Shown in pieces: positions 47,005 through 56,548 of a stretch of DNA of 64,000 bases. Source of the DNA: Betaproteobacteria bacterium (lineage in GTDB: Bacteria; Pseudomonadota; Gammaproteobacteria; Burkholderiales; Burkholderiaceae). A program made the translations under genes and the position numbers. The notes under the pieces are model-generated. The model ran no database searches. It worked only from the letters and a program-made list of their open reading frames with translations, and was not told the origin of the DNA. Positions within the stretch are counted from its first letter, which is position 1. Every line of letters begins with the position of its first letter. The stretch is from assembly GCA_009783065.1 (NCBI GenBank), contig WRHV01000002.1, positions 1-64,000 on the forward strand, written 5' to 3'.

Positions 47005-47571
47005 ATGAAATTTTGTTCACAATGCGCTCATCCTGTCATTTTTGATATTCCACCAGACGATACCCTGCCACGACATATTTGCCCAAGCTGCAAAACGATT
47101 CATTACAAGAATCCCAAGATCGTGGTTTGCACGATTCCTTTCTGGAAGAAAAAGCAGGAAATTTCGATCCTGCTGTGCCGCCGCGCTATTGAACCCCGGC
47201 AAGGTTATTGGACGCTGCCCGGCGGATTTATGGAAAATAATGAAACAACCCGGGAAGCCGCTTTGCGGGAAACTGAAGAAGAAGCCGGGGCCGACGTGAT
47301 TGTGCATGACTTGTTTTCCCTGATGAACCTGCCGACCGTCCAGCAGGTTCACCTGTTTTATCTTGCCGAATTGCAAAGCCTTTCCTTTGCGCCCGGCCTG
47401 GAAACACTGGAAACACAAATGTTTACCGAAAAAGAAATCCCCTGGAATGAAATCGCTTTCACCAGCACCCGGCAGGCTCTTGAACTGTTTTTCGCTGATC
47501 CGGAAAAACCGCTTAACGGTCACGGACGGCTACATGCACTGGATTTGACAAGACTCTTTTATCCAACTTGA
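47005..47571 (+). CDS. NUDIX hydrolase with N-terminal zinc ribbon
   Basis: 188 residues. Cys4, Cys7, Cys26 and Cys29 form an N-terminal zinc ribbon (KFCSQC and ICPSCK), and the Nudix box follows (GGFMENNETTREAALRETEEEAG). The layout matches the YjhB/NudC-related COG1051 group, often described as ADP-ribose pyrophosphatases, though the NudC SQPWPFPxS motif is absent. Likely substrates are ADP-ribose or NADH-like dinucleotides. It is 79 bases upstream of a TIR-like gene on the same strand, a pairing of interest because TIR proteins release ADP-ribose products from NAD. Confidence 0.82.
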   Translation: MKFCSQCAHPVIFDIPPDDTLPRHICPSCKTIHYKNPKIVVCTIPFWKKKQEISILLCRRAIEPRQGYWTLPGGFMENNETTREAALRETEEEAGADVIVHDLFSLMNLPTVQQVHLFYLAELQSLSFAPGLETLETQMFTEKEIPWNEIAFTSTRQALELFFADPEKPLNGHGRLHALDLTRLFYPT

Positions 47572-47650
47572 TGCCGAAAATATTTGTAAGAAAAACCTTC
47601 CAGCAATTATGATGCTGGCTATATTCCGAATGTAAAAGGAGATTTTTTCT

Positions 47651-48067
47651 ATGGCGACTTACCCTCTTTTTGTCAGTTATGGCTGGTTGCCAGATGACGG
47701 TACGCAACGGCTGTACGGCCTGCTCGAAAATTACAGGATTCGCCACGTACCGGATTTCGCCTACCAGCTTTTCAGCGTCTCCAAGGATGACCCCGTCCAG
47801 CAGCTGCCGTCGAAAAAAGCGCTTGCTATGGCGATTGAGGAAAAAATGCGGCCCTGTTCGTGCCTGCTCATCCTGACCGGCGTTTTTAAGGAGTACAAAC
47901 GGTGGATTGATCTCGAACTTGATATTGCCAAAAAGCTGAAAAAACCGGTTATTCTGGTTGAAGCCGCTGATCCCAAACACACCACAGACAAAGAAAAACG
48001 GGCTGCAAAAAAAATCGTGAAATGGGATTTTAAAGAACTGGGCGAAGCCATTGAACAGGTGAGTTAG
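47651..48067 (+). CDS. TIR-like (MTH538/DUF1863) domain protein
   Basis: 138 residues, a single domain, with an AAAGGAG ribosome-binding site 8 bases upstream. Hallmarks are the first strand LFVSYGW, a central strand CLLILTGVF, and the KRWIDLELDIAKKLKKPVILVEA stretch, where Glu89 lies where TIR enzymes keep their catalytic glutamate. This family includes the ThsB sensors of Thoeris anti-phage systems, which make NAD-derived signals, and also stand-alone proteins of unknown role. No ThsA-like effector is present within the window. Its neighbours are a NUDIX hydrolase and aat. Confidence 0.75.
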   Translation: MATYPLFVSYGWLPDDGTQRLYGLLENYRIRHVPDFAYQLFSVSKDDPVQQLPSKKALAMAIEEKMRPCSCLLILTGVFKEYKRWIDLELDIAKKLKKPVILVEAADPKHTTDKEKRAAKKIVKWDFKELGEAIEQVS

Positions 48068-48167
48068 CCTCATTTTTGCCGTCTGATTCATCATCGTTTG
48101 TGTTATTCCTGCAAAAAGGTATCTCTCCTCTTCTCCAATCGCTCTTCTGTTAAAAACGGATAGTAAT

Positions 48168-48896
48168 GTGATTCCCTGGCTGGAACCGAAAGACCCTTTT
48201 CCTGATGTTTCCTTTGCACTGCCTAAATCCAGTGGTGCTGGCGGATTGCTGGCGGCCAGCGCAACGCTCTGGCCGGATCGGATTCTTGAAGCCTACAGAA
48301 AGGGCATCTTTCCCTGGTTTTCCACTGGCCAGCCGGTTCTCTGGTGGAGCACCGATCCGCGCATGGTATTGCCAACCGGCCGTTTTATTGTCTCCAAAAG
48401 CCTGAGTAAGAAACTGAACCAGGTCAAAAAAAGCATGTTATCCGGCGGACAATGGCAGATTCGTTTTGACTCGGCTTTTGACGCTGTCATGCACGCCTGT
48501 GCCGCCCCTCGAAAGCGTGACCCCGGCACATGGATTTCAGAGGAAATGATTGAATGCTATGCCCGCCTCCATAAAATGGGCTTTGCGCACTCTTCCGAGC
48601 TCTGGCTGGATAATGAACTGGTGGGAGGCGTGTATGGCGTCTCGATCGGAAAGATGTTTTACGGAGAATCGATGTTTTCCAAAGTCAGTGACGCTTCCAA
48701 AATTGCCTTGGCCTGGCTTGTTTGGTTCCTTCATCAAAATGGGGTTATGCTAATCGATTGCCAGCAGGAAACAGCCCATCTGGCATCGCTCGGCGCTATT
48801 TCCATTTCAAGAAAAATCTTTTCAACCCACCTGGCCGAAACCATTGACCAGCCTCCGGTTACCGACTGGATTCCCTGCACTCCGGAATGGTTTTAG
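48168..48896 (+). CDS. aat: Leucyl/phenylalanyl-tRNA-protein transferase
   Basis: 242 residues. The diagnostic [21 protein letters not shown] and [28 protein letters not shown] motifs are present, with [12 protein letters not shown] near the C-terminus. It adds Leu or Phe to proteins with N-terminal Arg or Lys, marking them for ClpAP (N-end rule). Confidence 0.95.
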   Translation: MIPWLEPKDPFPDVSFALPKSSGAGGLLAASATLWPDRILEAYRKGIFPWFSTGQPVLWWSTDPRMVLPTGRFIVSKSLSKKLNQVKKSMLSGGQWQIRFDSAFDAVMHACAAPRKRDPGTWISEEMIECYARLHKMGFAHSSELWLDNELVGGVYGVSIGKMFYGESMFSKVSDASKIALAWLVWFLHQNGVMLIDCQQETAHLASLGAISISRKIFSTHLAETIDQPPVTDWIPCTPEWF

Positions 48897-49034
48897 TACC
48901 GGTTGCTCTATTTAAAGAAAAACTTCATGTCCTTTCAGTTACAATAATCACATCCTGTATCAAGCACCTGTATTTTGATCGCTTTTTGTTTCTAAAACGG
49001 CTTATTTCCTTATTTCAATTGGCAGGCTACTCCC

Positions 49035-50069
49035 ATGATGGAAAAATTAATGTATGCGTTCGTTCGTCCGATTCTCTTTTCAATGGACCCGGAAAACGCG
49101 CATGAATTCACCATGAAATCGCTCAAGCTGGCCGGCGCAACAGGCCTGTCCCGTCTGAATCCGAAAGTACCGGATTCACCAAGAACGGTTATGGGCATCA
49201 CTTTTCCCAACCCGGTCGGCCTCGCTGCCGGATTGGATAAAAATGGTTCATCGATTGATGGCATTGCCGCGCTTGGTTTTGGATTTATTGAGCTGGGAAC
49301 GGTTACACCGCGCCCTCAGCCAGGCAATCCCAAACCCCGCATGTTTCGTATCCCTTCAGCAGAAGGCATCATCAACCGCATGGGGTTTAATAATGCCGGC
49401 GTGGACGTCTTAGTCAAGAACGTACAAGCCTCGCGATACTTTCGTCATAAAGAAGGTGTATTAGGACTCAATATCGGGAAAAATGCGGATACGCCAATTG
49501 AACGGGCTGTGGAAGACTATCTGATCTGTCTGGATAAAGTCTATCCGGTTGCTGATTATATCGCCATCAATATTTCTTCTCCGAACACCAAAGACCTGCG
49601 ACAACTTCAGGGAAAATCTGAGCTTGATAGTTTATTATCCCAAATCAAAGATGCACAAAAGCGCCTGGCGGATACTCATTCCAGATACGTTCCACTGGCT
49701 CTGAAAATTGCGCCCGATATGGATGATGAACAGATCAAAAGTATTGCGGCCATACTGCTGAGATACGGTATTGATGGTGTTATTGCTACGAATACAACGA
49801 TTCGGCGCGATCTTATTAAGGACCTGCCGCATGCGGAAGAAACCGGAGGATTATCGGGAGCGCCTGTAAGAGATTTGTCAACTCATGTTATCCGGCAATT
49901 AAAAAGCGAACTGGGAGATGAAATTCCTATTATCGGTGTTGGCGGAATCATGAATAGCATGGATGCAAGGGAAAAAATAGAAGCTGGCGCATCTTTGGTA
50001 CAGTTGTTGACCGGCATCGTATATAGAGGACCTGCTTTGATTAGGGAATGTGTTAAGGCACTCCGTTAG
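49035..50069 (+). CDS. pyrD: Dihydroorotate dehydrogenase (quinone), class 2
   Basis: 344 residues with the N-terminal amphipathic membrane-docking helices of class 2 enzymes ([27 protein letters not shown]). FMN-site motifs include [26 protein letters not shown] (the catalytic Ser) and [19 protein letters not shown]. It oxidises dihydroorotate and passes electrons to a membrane quinone, so it depends on the ubiquinone or rhodoquinone pool. Two adjacent ATGs (49035 and 49038) are possible starts. Confidence 0.95.
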   Translation: MMEKLMYAFVRPILFSMDPENAHEFTMKSLKLAGATGLSRLNPKVPDSPRTVMGITFPNPVGLAAGLDKNGSSIDGIAALGFGFIELGTVTPRPQPGNPKPRMFRIPSAEGIINRMGFNNAGVDVLVKNVQASRYFRHKEGVLGLNIGKNADTPIERAVEDYLICLDKVYPVADYIAINISSPNTKDLRQLQGKSELDSLLSQIKDAQKRLADTHSRYVPLALKIAPDMDDEQIKSIAAILLRYGIDGVIATNTTIRRDLIKDLPHAEETGGLSGAPVRDLSTHVIRQLKSELGDEIPIIGVGGIMNSMDAREKIEAGASLVQLLTGIVYRGPALIRECVKALR

Positions 50070-50117
50070 CGGTTTGATGCTGTTGCCGTACCATTCATTT
50101 TAAAGAGTTGGCGGACT

Positions 50118-51161
50118 ATGCAAAAAATACCTTTGGGTACAAGTGGATTGTGTGTTTCAAAGCTCTGCCTGGGAAGCATGACCTTCGGTGCCCAGAATAC
50201 GGAAGCGGAAGCGTTCAGCCAACTCGATTATGCGATTGAACGCGGCATTAACTTTATTGACACCGCTGAGGGTTATCCGGTTATGTCAAACCCGGAACAC
50301 CAGGGAACCAGTGAAACCATCATTGGGAACTGGCTCAAAAAAACCGGGAATCGGGACAAAATTATCCTGGCGACCAAAATCATTGGCCCATCCCGTAATC
50401 TTACCTGGATACGCAGGGGTACAACTGATCTGAATGAAACCAGTATTCGCGAAGCTGTGGAAGGCAGCCTAAAGCGGTTGCAGACGGATTACATCGACCT
50501 GTACCAATTGCACTGGCCCAGCCGTAATGTACCGATTTTCGGACAAAGCATTTTCAATCCCCAAGCCGAGCGCCCTTCTGTTCCCATTGAAGAAACATTA
50601 ACCGCACTGGACAAATTAATAAAAGAAGGCAAGATTCGCCACATTGGCGTATCCAATGAGTCCGCCTGGGGCATCTGCGAATACATCAAGCAATCTGAAA
50701 TGAAAGGCTTGCCCCGGATTGTTTCTATCCAAAATACGTATAATTTGACCAATCGCCACTTCGAGATTGGTCTGGATGAAGTATGTTTTCGGGAAAATGT
50801 GGGATTACTTGCATACAGCCCCCTGGCGTTCGGCCAGTTGACCGGCAAATATATAGATGATCCGGCATCACTCGGCAGACTCACCGTTTTTCCGGTTTCA
50901 TGGACACCGCGTTATCTGCGCCCGGCTGTTTTAGAGGCCGCAAAACGATATGTGACACTGGCACGTGACAATAATATGTCGCCGGCACAAATGGCGCTTG
51001 CCTGGTGTTACTCCCGATGGTTTATTGATTCGACCATCATCGGCGCCACACGTCTGGAATATTTGAAAGAAAACATTGACGCCCTCTCCATCGTCCTGCC
51101 TGATGAAATCCTCGATGGTATTGATACCATCCACGCCACCATTACGAATCCGGCCATGTAA
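50118..51161 (+). CDS. Aldo/keto reductase, Tas type
   Basis: 347 residues. The AKR catalytic set is visible: Asp and Tyr in FIDTAEGYPV, Lys in IILATKIIG and His in LYQLHWPSRN, with the NADPH-site IGATRLEYLKENIDAL near the C-terminus. The long insertion after the catalytic His (VPIFGQSIFNPQAERPSVPI) is typical of the Tas subgroup. The physiological substrate is unknown. It is alone after pyrD. Confidence 0.9.
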   Translation: MQKIPLGTSGLCVSKLCLGSMTFGAQNTEAEAFSQLDYAIERGINFIDTAEGYPVMSNPEHQGTSETIIGNWLKKTGNRDKIILATKIIGPSRNLTWIRRGTTDLNETSIREAVEGSLKRLQTDYIDLYQLHWPSRNVPIFGQSIFNPQAERPSVPIEETLTALDKLIKEGKIRHIGVSNESAWGICEYIKQSEMKGLPRIVSIQNTYNLTNRHFEIGLDEVCFRENVGLLAYSPLAFGQLTGKYIDDPASLGRLTVFPVSWTPRYLRPAVLEAAKRYVTLARDNNMSPAQMALAWCYSRWFIDSTIIGATRLEYLKENIDALSIVLPDEILDGIDTIHATITNPAM

Positions 51162-51227
51162 AAAAAACCGCGCCTTTAGCCTGCTAATAGGCATACCGGG
51201 CGCGGCAGAACAAGAAATATGCAACAA

Positions 51228-51770
51228 CTATAATGCAACCGCTGCGGAAAAACTTTTGATTGGGACTGGCGGCGGCAATGGCATAGCCGCATCTGCTACG
51301 GTTTCATCTTCACCCGTGATCCCAAGTATTTCATTTTGTTTCATCAGCCAGTCACGCAATGGCCCTGTTACCGGCAAACCGGATATTTTCTTGGAAACAG
51401 ACAGATTAACTGTCAGCAGAATCAGTATCTTGGAAAACGGAATGTCAGGAAAATGATCCAAAAAAAGATTCAAAAATGAACGGGATTCCAGCACCCATAA
51501 CGCCTTGCGGCTGCTTATATACTGCAACACACTGGTAATGCTGTGACCACGACCAACAACGTCAAAAATGAAACGATTGAAATTCTTGTCGATAGCCTTA
51601 AAATCCAGCTCGTCCTCAACCATGATGCGTGAAAGGTAATACAGGCCAATAGCCAGCCTGAAAAAGCCGACAGCCTGTTCACGATTATTGCCAAACAGAC
51701 AGATGTTAGTCAGCTTCTGCTTAACACTATCATCAAGCAGAAGATAGGAATAATAAGAATATTTTTTCAT
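51228..51770 (-). CDS. Unrecognised protein, mostly helical
   Basis: 180 residues from the ATG at 51770, preceded by AGGTTGGAA; an upstream ATG at 51800 is possible. It has no signal peptide. A moderately hydrophobic helical middle (REQAVGFFRLAIGLYYLSRI, FSKILILLTVNLSV) and a proline-rich C-terminal tail (MPLPPPVPIKSF) are the only marks. It converges with the aldo/keto reductase. I do not recognise a family; coding is supported by the start signal and the absence of stops. Confidence 0.55.
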   Translation of the reverse strand: MKKYSYYSYLLLDDSVKQKLTNICLFGNNREQAVGFFRLAIGLYYLSRIMVEDELDFKAIDKNFNRFIFDVVGRGHSITSVLQYISSRKALWVLESRSFLNLFLDHFPDIPFSKILILLTVNLSVSKKISGLPVTGPLRDWLMKQNEILGITGEDETVADAAMPLPPPVPIKSFSAAVAL

Positions 51771-52169
51771 TTCCAACCTTTTCCCCGGTACCCCGGACAT
51801 AAAAACTAAACCTGTTCCCTGTTTACGGCAGGAAATAATCAGACTTTAAGGCCCTTCCAATTTTAATGTTTTCTGAATTGCCGGATCGGTTGCGGCACAT
51901 TGCCGGAAAGCCTGTAAAAATGGCCAAACCAGCTTCACACAGAAAAATACAGGGTAAAGCCGGAATTTCATTATTTTTCTTCCGACTTGAAAGTTGTCAA
52001 AATAGAACAAACATTGATACGATAACAATCTGTTTGCTTGCATTTTCCAGAGTGGAAACGGATTAGCAAAGCAGTTTCGGGACACCGGTTATCGTTCTAT
52101 CCGGATATTCGGTTAATTGCTTTCATTTTTCCAGAAAATTCCCTGTTGAATCCGGTTAGGAGACTTTCC
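51771..52169. other. Intergenic region upstream of the M48 peptidase
   Basis: About 400 bases between divergent genes. The promoters of both must lie here. Frames on either strand (for example minus 51846-52085) lack ribosome-binding sites or families and are not called. Confidence 0.3.
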
Positions 52170-52997
52170 ATGAAACGAATCATGTATCTTTTTGCCGTTA
52201 TCGTATCCGGCGCATTGGTTTTATCCGGCTGTCAAAGCACGACTGCCAGCGGCATCACCGGTTCTTCGCGCAGCCAGTTTTTGCTGATCTCTTCCGAGGA
52301 TGTTAATACCGGAGCCGCCCTAGCCTACAAGCAGGAAATCAATAAAGCCCGTTCGGCCAAAGCACTGGACACCAATGCAAGCTATACCAAAAGAGTCAAT
52401 GCCATCTCCAAGCGTTTGATTGAACAGGTCGGTGTTTTCCGCCCGGATGCCAAGAACTGGAACTGGGAAATGCATGTGATTACCAGTAAATCCATTAATG
52501 CCTACTGTATGCCTGGAGGCAAAATTGCCGTTTATACCGGTATTATTTCGACGCTCAACCTGACAGATGACGAACTCGCCGCCGTAATTGGTCACGAAAT
52601 AGCCCATGCGCTTCGCGAACACAGCCGTGAACAGATTTCACAACAGATAGCGAAAGATCAGGTCCTTTTAATTGGCGGTTCTTTACTGGGAATGGGATCA
52701 ACCACACAGAATCTGGCAAATATCGCCAGCAAGTATGCCTTCTCACTGCCGTTTTCCCGCACTATGGAAACGGAATCGGACATTATAGGAATGGAATTGA
52801 TGGCACGTGCCGGTTTCAATCCGGAAGCCGCCATTAACGTGTGGCGCAAGATGAATGCGCTTGGCAACGAAGCACCGCCAGAATTTATTTCAACCCATCC
52901 ATCTGACAAAACCCGCATTGCCAACCTGGAAAAAGAACTGCCCAAAGTGATGCCATTGTATGAAGAGGCAAAGGCAAAAGGCGCCAAAAGTAACTGA
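52170..52997 (+). CDS. M48-family metalloprotease lipoprotein (LoiP-like)
   Basis: 275 residues from ATG 52170, with TTAGGAGA upstream. The frame is open to 52038, but only this start gives a lipoprotein signal (MKRIMYLFAVIVSGALVLSG then Cys). The zinc motif is HEIAHALREH, with the third ligand Glu in METESDIIGME. It matches LoiP/YcaL-type periplasmic proteases that act in outer membrane protein quality control alongside the Bam machinery (bamD at 12709). Confidence 0.9.
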   Translation: MKRIMYLFAVIVSGALVLSGCQSTTASGITGSSRSQFLLISSEDVNTGAALAYKQEINKARSAKALDTNASYTKRVNAISKRLIEQVGVFRPDAKNWNWEMHVITSKSINAYCMPGGKIAVYTGIISTLNLTDDELAAVIGHEIAHALREHSREQISQQIAKDQVLLIGGSLLGMGSTTQNLANIASKYAFSLPFSRTMETESDIIGMELMARAGFNPEAAINVWRKMNALGNEAPPEFISTHPSDKTRIANLEKELPKVMPLYEEAKAKGAKSN

Positions 52998-53040
52998 GTA
53001 ACGCCTATTCAGGCTGAACCATTTTCTGCCCGAAAAACAA

Positions 53041-53079
53041 AACCCTGCAATATCCGTTTAAAACGGCCGCAGGGCTTTG
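53041..53079. terminator. Hairpin between the M48 gene and glnS
   Basis: ACCCTGC (53042-53048) pairs with GCAGGG (53069-53074), and an inner CCGTTT/AAACGG pair extends the stem. A short CTTTGT follows. It lies between convergent genes and probably ends transcription from the left. Confidence 0.55.
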
Positions 53080-53116
53080 TCATATCTGAACCTAAAAAAG
53101 AACCTTTCAGGAAAAA

Positions 53117-54871
53117 TTATTTTCCCCAGGAATCGCGCAATGTCACGATCCGGTTAAAAACCGGTTTACCTGGTTTGGAAACTTCCCGATCGGCAATAAA
53201 ATAGCCATGGCGCTCAAATTGGAAACGATCTTCAGGCATGGCCGTCGCCAGTCCAGGTTCCAAATAAGCCGTAATGACTTCTTTGGCGTTCGGATTTAAT
53301 GTCTCCCTAAAATCCCGGCCGCCGGCATCAGGATGCGGTTCGGAAAAAAGTCTGTCATACAACCGGACTTCTGCCTGAAAAGCATGATGAGCACTAACCC
53401 AGTGAATATTGCCTTTGACCTTGTAATTCGCGCTGCCAGGCGTACCGCTCTTGCTATCAGGAAAGTACACACAATGAACCGCGATGATATTGCCGCTTGC
53501 ATCCCTATCGGCATGCGTGCACTCTACAACATAACCATAACGCAAACGCACCCGATTACCGGGAAAGAGACGGAAATAACCCTTTACGGGATCTTCCATG
53601 AAATCCTCATGCTCTATCCATAATTCCCTGCTGATAGGAAACTGGCGGTTGCCACGCTCCGGATAATGCGGATGAACCGGCGCCGAACACCTATCTTCCA
53701 GATTCTCAGGAAAATTATCAATGACGAGTTTCAATGGATTCAATACGGCAACGGCACGGGGCGCCTTGGAATCAAGATCATCTCTTAAACTGGCTTCGAG
53801 CGTTGCCATGTCAATCCAGCCATCCGATTTAGCCACACCAATCCGTTCACAAAAGAGCTGGATCGATTCCGGCGTATAACCGCGCCGACGCAGCCCGACA
53901 ATAGTCGGCATGCGCGGATCATCCCAACCTTCAACAATACCTTCTTCCACGAGTTGAAGCAGCTTACGCTTGCTCATGATGGAATAGGTCAGATTCAGGC
54001 GCGCAAACTCATATTGATGGGGCAAAGGCCTGGCAAGAAAACCGCCAATCACCCGTCCATCAGGCAAATTCACGGTTTCAGCCAGACGCTCTAAAATCCA
54101 GTCATAAAAAGGCCGGTGATCTTGAAATTCAAGCGTGCAGATGGAGTGCGTAATCTGTTCCAGCGCATCCGAAATCGGATGTGTGTAATCATACATGGGA
54201 TAAATGCGCCACCGTTCCCCAGTACGGTGATGATGCGCGTGGCGTATCCGGTAAATAACCGGATCACGCATATTCATGTTGGGTGACGCCATATCGATTT
54301 TTGCCCGAAGAACAAGCGCGCCATCCGGGAATTCGCCACTTTTCATTCGCCTAAACAGGTCCAGTGATTCAGCTACAGGACGATCCCGATAGGGTGAATT
54401 TTTGCCCGGCTCGGAAAAGCTGCCGCGTGTCGCCGCAATTTCCTCAGCCGTCTGATTGTCGACATAAGCATATCCCGCTTCAATGAGGTACTCGGCCATC
54501 ACGTAAAGCGTTTCGAAATAATCGCTTGCATAATTCAAATAAGCCGTTTCATTGTATTGCCATGAAAAGCCAAGCCACTGCACGCTATCAATAATCGTGT
54601 CAACAAATTCCTGGTCTTCCCGTGTTGGATTGGTATCATCAAAGCGCAGGTGACAACGTCCCCCATAGTCTTTAGCCAAACCAAAATTCAAGCAGATCGA
54701 TTTGGCATGCCCGATATGCAGATAACCATTCGGCTCGGGCGGAAAACGTGTGACGACATCCGGCGTGCCTAGCCGTTTATATGTACCTTTTTTATTATCC
54801 CGCTCGATAATGGCCCGCAGGAAATTCGAGTTTGAAGGTTCTGAGTGGCTGTTTTTGCTATCGTTGCTCAT
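53117..54871 (-). CDS. glnS: Glutaminyl-tRNA synthetase
   Basis: 584 residues from ATG 54871 (MSNDSKNSHSEPSNSNFLRA, the family start); the frame reaches ATG 54901. The class I motifs are FPPEPNGYLHIGHAKS and IMSKRKLLQL, and the GlnRS-specific segment DDTNPTREDQEFVDTI is present. The C-terminal two-barrel anticodon-binding region is complete. The presence of glnS with no gatCAB in the window fits direct Gln-tRNA charging. Confidence 0.96.
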   Translation of the reverse strand: MSNDSKNSHSEPSNSNFLRAIIERDNKKGTYKRLGTPDVVTRFPPEPNGYLHIGHAKSICLNFGLAKDYGGRCHLRFDDTNPTREDQEFVDTIIDSVQWLGFSWQYNETAYLNYASDYFETLYVMAEYLIEAGYAYVDNQTAEEIAATRGSFSEPGKNSPYRDRPVAESLDLFRRMKSGEFPDGALVLRAKIDMASPNMNMRDPVIYRIRHAHHHRTGERWRIYPMYDYTHPISDALEQITHSICTLEFQDHRPFYDWILERLAETVNLPDGRVIGGFLARPLPHQYEFARLNLTYSIMSKRKLLQLVEEGIVEGWDDPRMPTIVGLRRRGYTPESIQLFCERIGVAKSDGWIDMATLEASLRDDLDSKAPRAVAVLNPLKLVIDNFPENLEDRCSAPVHPHYPERGNRQFPISRELWIEHEDFMEDPVKGYFRLFPGNRVRLRYGYVVECTHADRDASGNIIAVHCVYFPDSKSGTPGSANYKVKGNIHWVSAHHAFQAEVRLYDRLFSEPHPDAGGRDFRETLNPNAKEVITAYLEPGLATAMPEDRFQFERHGYFIADREVSKPGKPVFNRIVTLRDSWGK

Positions 54872-55028
54872 AAGCTGTCTATTAAAAAATATCGACATCA
54901 TTGTACCGTAGCGTCCTTCTTCCGCACAAAAGAATCTTGTTTTCCTGTGTCAGAATCTTTTATATTTGATATAAAATAAACAACATATTTCATTCCATTT
55001 TCTATGAATCTGTCTTTTCCATCTGACC

Positions 55029-55673
55029 ATGATCCGCATCGTTATTGCAGATGATCACACCATCATGCGTGAGGGATTAAAACGCATTCTTGAAGGCGTA
55101 AACGATATTCGTGTCGCAGGAGAATCCGTCGATGGCTCCAGTACCCTTGCTAAAGCACGGGAAGGCGGATTTGATGTTCTCTTGCTTGATCTCTCCATGC
55201 CGGGCCGCAACGGCATTGAGCTGATTCGCCAGATCAAGCAGGAAACACCCAAATTACCTATACTGGTTCTGACCATGTATGAAGAAGAGCAATATGCCGT
55301 TCGCGCCATCCGTGCCGGAGCGCTCGGTTATCTGACGAAGGAAAGCGCAGGCACCCAACTTGTCAGTGCTATCCGCCGGGTAGCATCAGGACGCCCTTAT
55401 ATCAGCATGGAGGTCGCTGAACAACTGGCCTTAAACATCATCGCGCCAGGGAATGAATTGCCTCACAAACTGCTTTCAAACCGTGAATTTGAGGTTTTCA
55501 TTATGCTGGCAGCAGGCAAATCCATTACCGAAATAGCCGCCCAACTTCATCTAAGCGTCAAAACCATCAGCACACACAAGACCCGCATCCTGACCAAAAT
55601 GCAGATGAACTCGCTTTCGGAAATGGTGCAATATGCCATCATGCATCATCTGCTTACCCCAATTGAGGGATAA
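55029..55673 (+). CDS. NarL/FixJ-type response regulator, orphan
   Basis: 214 residues. The receiver domain has Asp54 as phosphoacceptor in LLLDLSMPGRNG, the acidic pair in IVIADDH, Thr in VLTMYEEE and Lys in YLTKESAG. The C-terminal LuxR-type helix-turn-helix reads LSNREFEVFIMLAAGKSITEIAAQLHLSVKTISTHKTRIL. It resembles UvrY/GacA-type regulators. No histidine kinase gene is adjacent, so its partner lies elsewhere. It converges with plsY, with 10 bases between the stops. Confidence 0.9.
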   Translation: MIRIVIADDHTIMREGLKRILEGVNDIRVAGESVDGSSTLAKAREGGFDVLLLDLSMPGRNGIELIRQIKQETPKLPILVLTMYEEEQYAVRAIRAGALGYLTKESAGTQLVSAIRRVASGRPYISMEVAEQLALNIIAPGNELPHKLLSNREFEVFIMLAAGKSITEIAAQLHLSVKTISTHKTRILTKMQMNSLSEMVQYAIMHHLLTPIEG

Positions 55674-55683
55674 AAAACCGGTT

Positions 55684-56292
55684 TTAGGCTTTTTTGCGGC
55701 CGATCTTGCTTTCCTTGCCTTTCACCAGATTATTGATATTCTGCGCATGCCGACCCAGCAGAAGAAAACTGATGACCGTAATGGCGACAAACTGGAGATC
55801 GAATCCAGTCATCAAACCATAATAAAGCGGCGCTAAAATCGCTGTCATCATGGCTGCCAATGAAGAATAGCGCCAAATAAACGCAATCAGCAGCCAGGTC
55901 AATAACGCCAGCAATCCCAACAATGGATTGATTCCTAAAAGAATGCCCAATGCGGTGGCAACGCCTTTTCCACCTTGAAAGCGGGAAAAAACCGGCCATA
56001 AATGCCCAAGAAATACCGCTATACTGGCGCAAGCAATTCCGGCACTGTCAATGCCCCACCGGCTGCCATAATATATTCCAAACCAAACTACCACCCATCC
56101 TTTTGCCGCATCTCCAATCAGCGTCAGCAAAGCCGCCTTTTTATTGCCGGTTCGAAGCACATTGGTAGCGCCAGGATTGCCTGAGCCATACGTGCGTGGG
56201 TCGGCCAATCCGAAAAGTTTGCTGGAAACCAAAGCAAATGAAATCGAACCGATCAGATAAGCTGTAATGATATAAATCGCCGTATTCATCAT
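55684..56292 (-). CDS. plsY: Acyl-phosphate glycerol-3-phosphate acyltransferase
   Basis: 202 residues with about five membrane helices. PlsY motifs are YLIGSISFALVSSKLFGLADPRTYGSGNPGATNVLR, GDAAKGW and FRGGKGVATALG-like FQGGKGVATALG. It transfers acyl from acyl-phosphate to glycerol-3-phosphate, the first step of phospholipid synthesis. Its start faces copy 3 of the 178-bp repeat, which begins 59 bases upstream, so the repeat may affect its promoter. Confidence 0.94.
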   Translation of the reverse strand: MMNTAIYIITAYLIGSISFALVSSKLFGLADPRTYGSGNPGATNVLRTGNKKAALLTLIGDAAKGWVVVWFGIYYGSRWGIDSAGIACASIAVFLGHLWPVFSRFQGGKGVATALGILLGINPLLGLLALLTWLLIAFIWRYSSLAAMMTAILAPLYYGLMTGFDLQFVAITVISFLLLGRHAQNINNLVKGKESKIGRKKA

Positions 56293-56350
56293 TCAAAATA
56301 GAAAAAATTTTCCCATTGGAATTATACCTGTATGATTAGCCAATATAACT

Positions 56351-56528
56351 AGGGTCAGCCCTCATTAATTTGTCGTCGCGAAAAGTTGATTTATTCTGTC
56401 TGTCAAGGCGCAGGGACAAAATGGGACGATGGCGTATTGAACATACGGCGAGTTCCATTTTGAACCGGCAACGCAGGCAAACGGAATAAAGCGGCTTTGC
56501 AGCAGACAAATTAATGAGAGCTGACCCT
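56351..56528. repeat. 178-bp inverted-repeat element, copy 3 (MITE-like)
   Basis: Same length and orientation as the copies at 28360 and 29675. The terminal arms differ from a perfect match by one base. The inner end of the left arm is AATTTGTC and the right arm has the matching GACAAATT, again compensating. It lies between divergent plsY and the nuclease-fold gene and ends 20 bases before the latter's start. Confidence 0.9.
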
Positions 56529-56548
56529 CAGACACGTCAGGAGCGCCA

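Noticed and set aside
47513..48094. 193-codon minus-strand frame
   Set aside because: Antisense to the TIR-like gene and the end of the NUDIX gene, both with good ribosome-binding sites and family motifs.
51846..52085. 79-codon minus-strand frame upstream of the M48 gene
   Set aside because: No start signal and a composition like non-coding DNA; it overlaps the promoter region.
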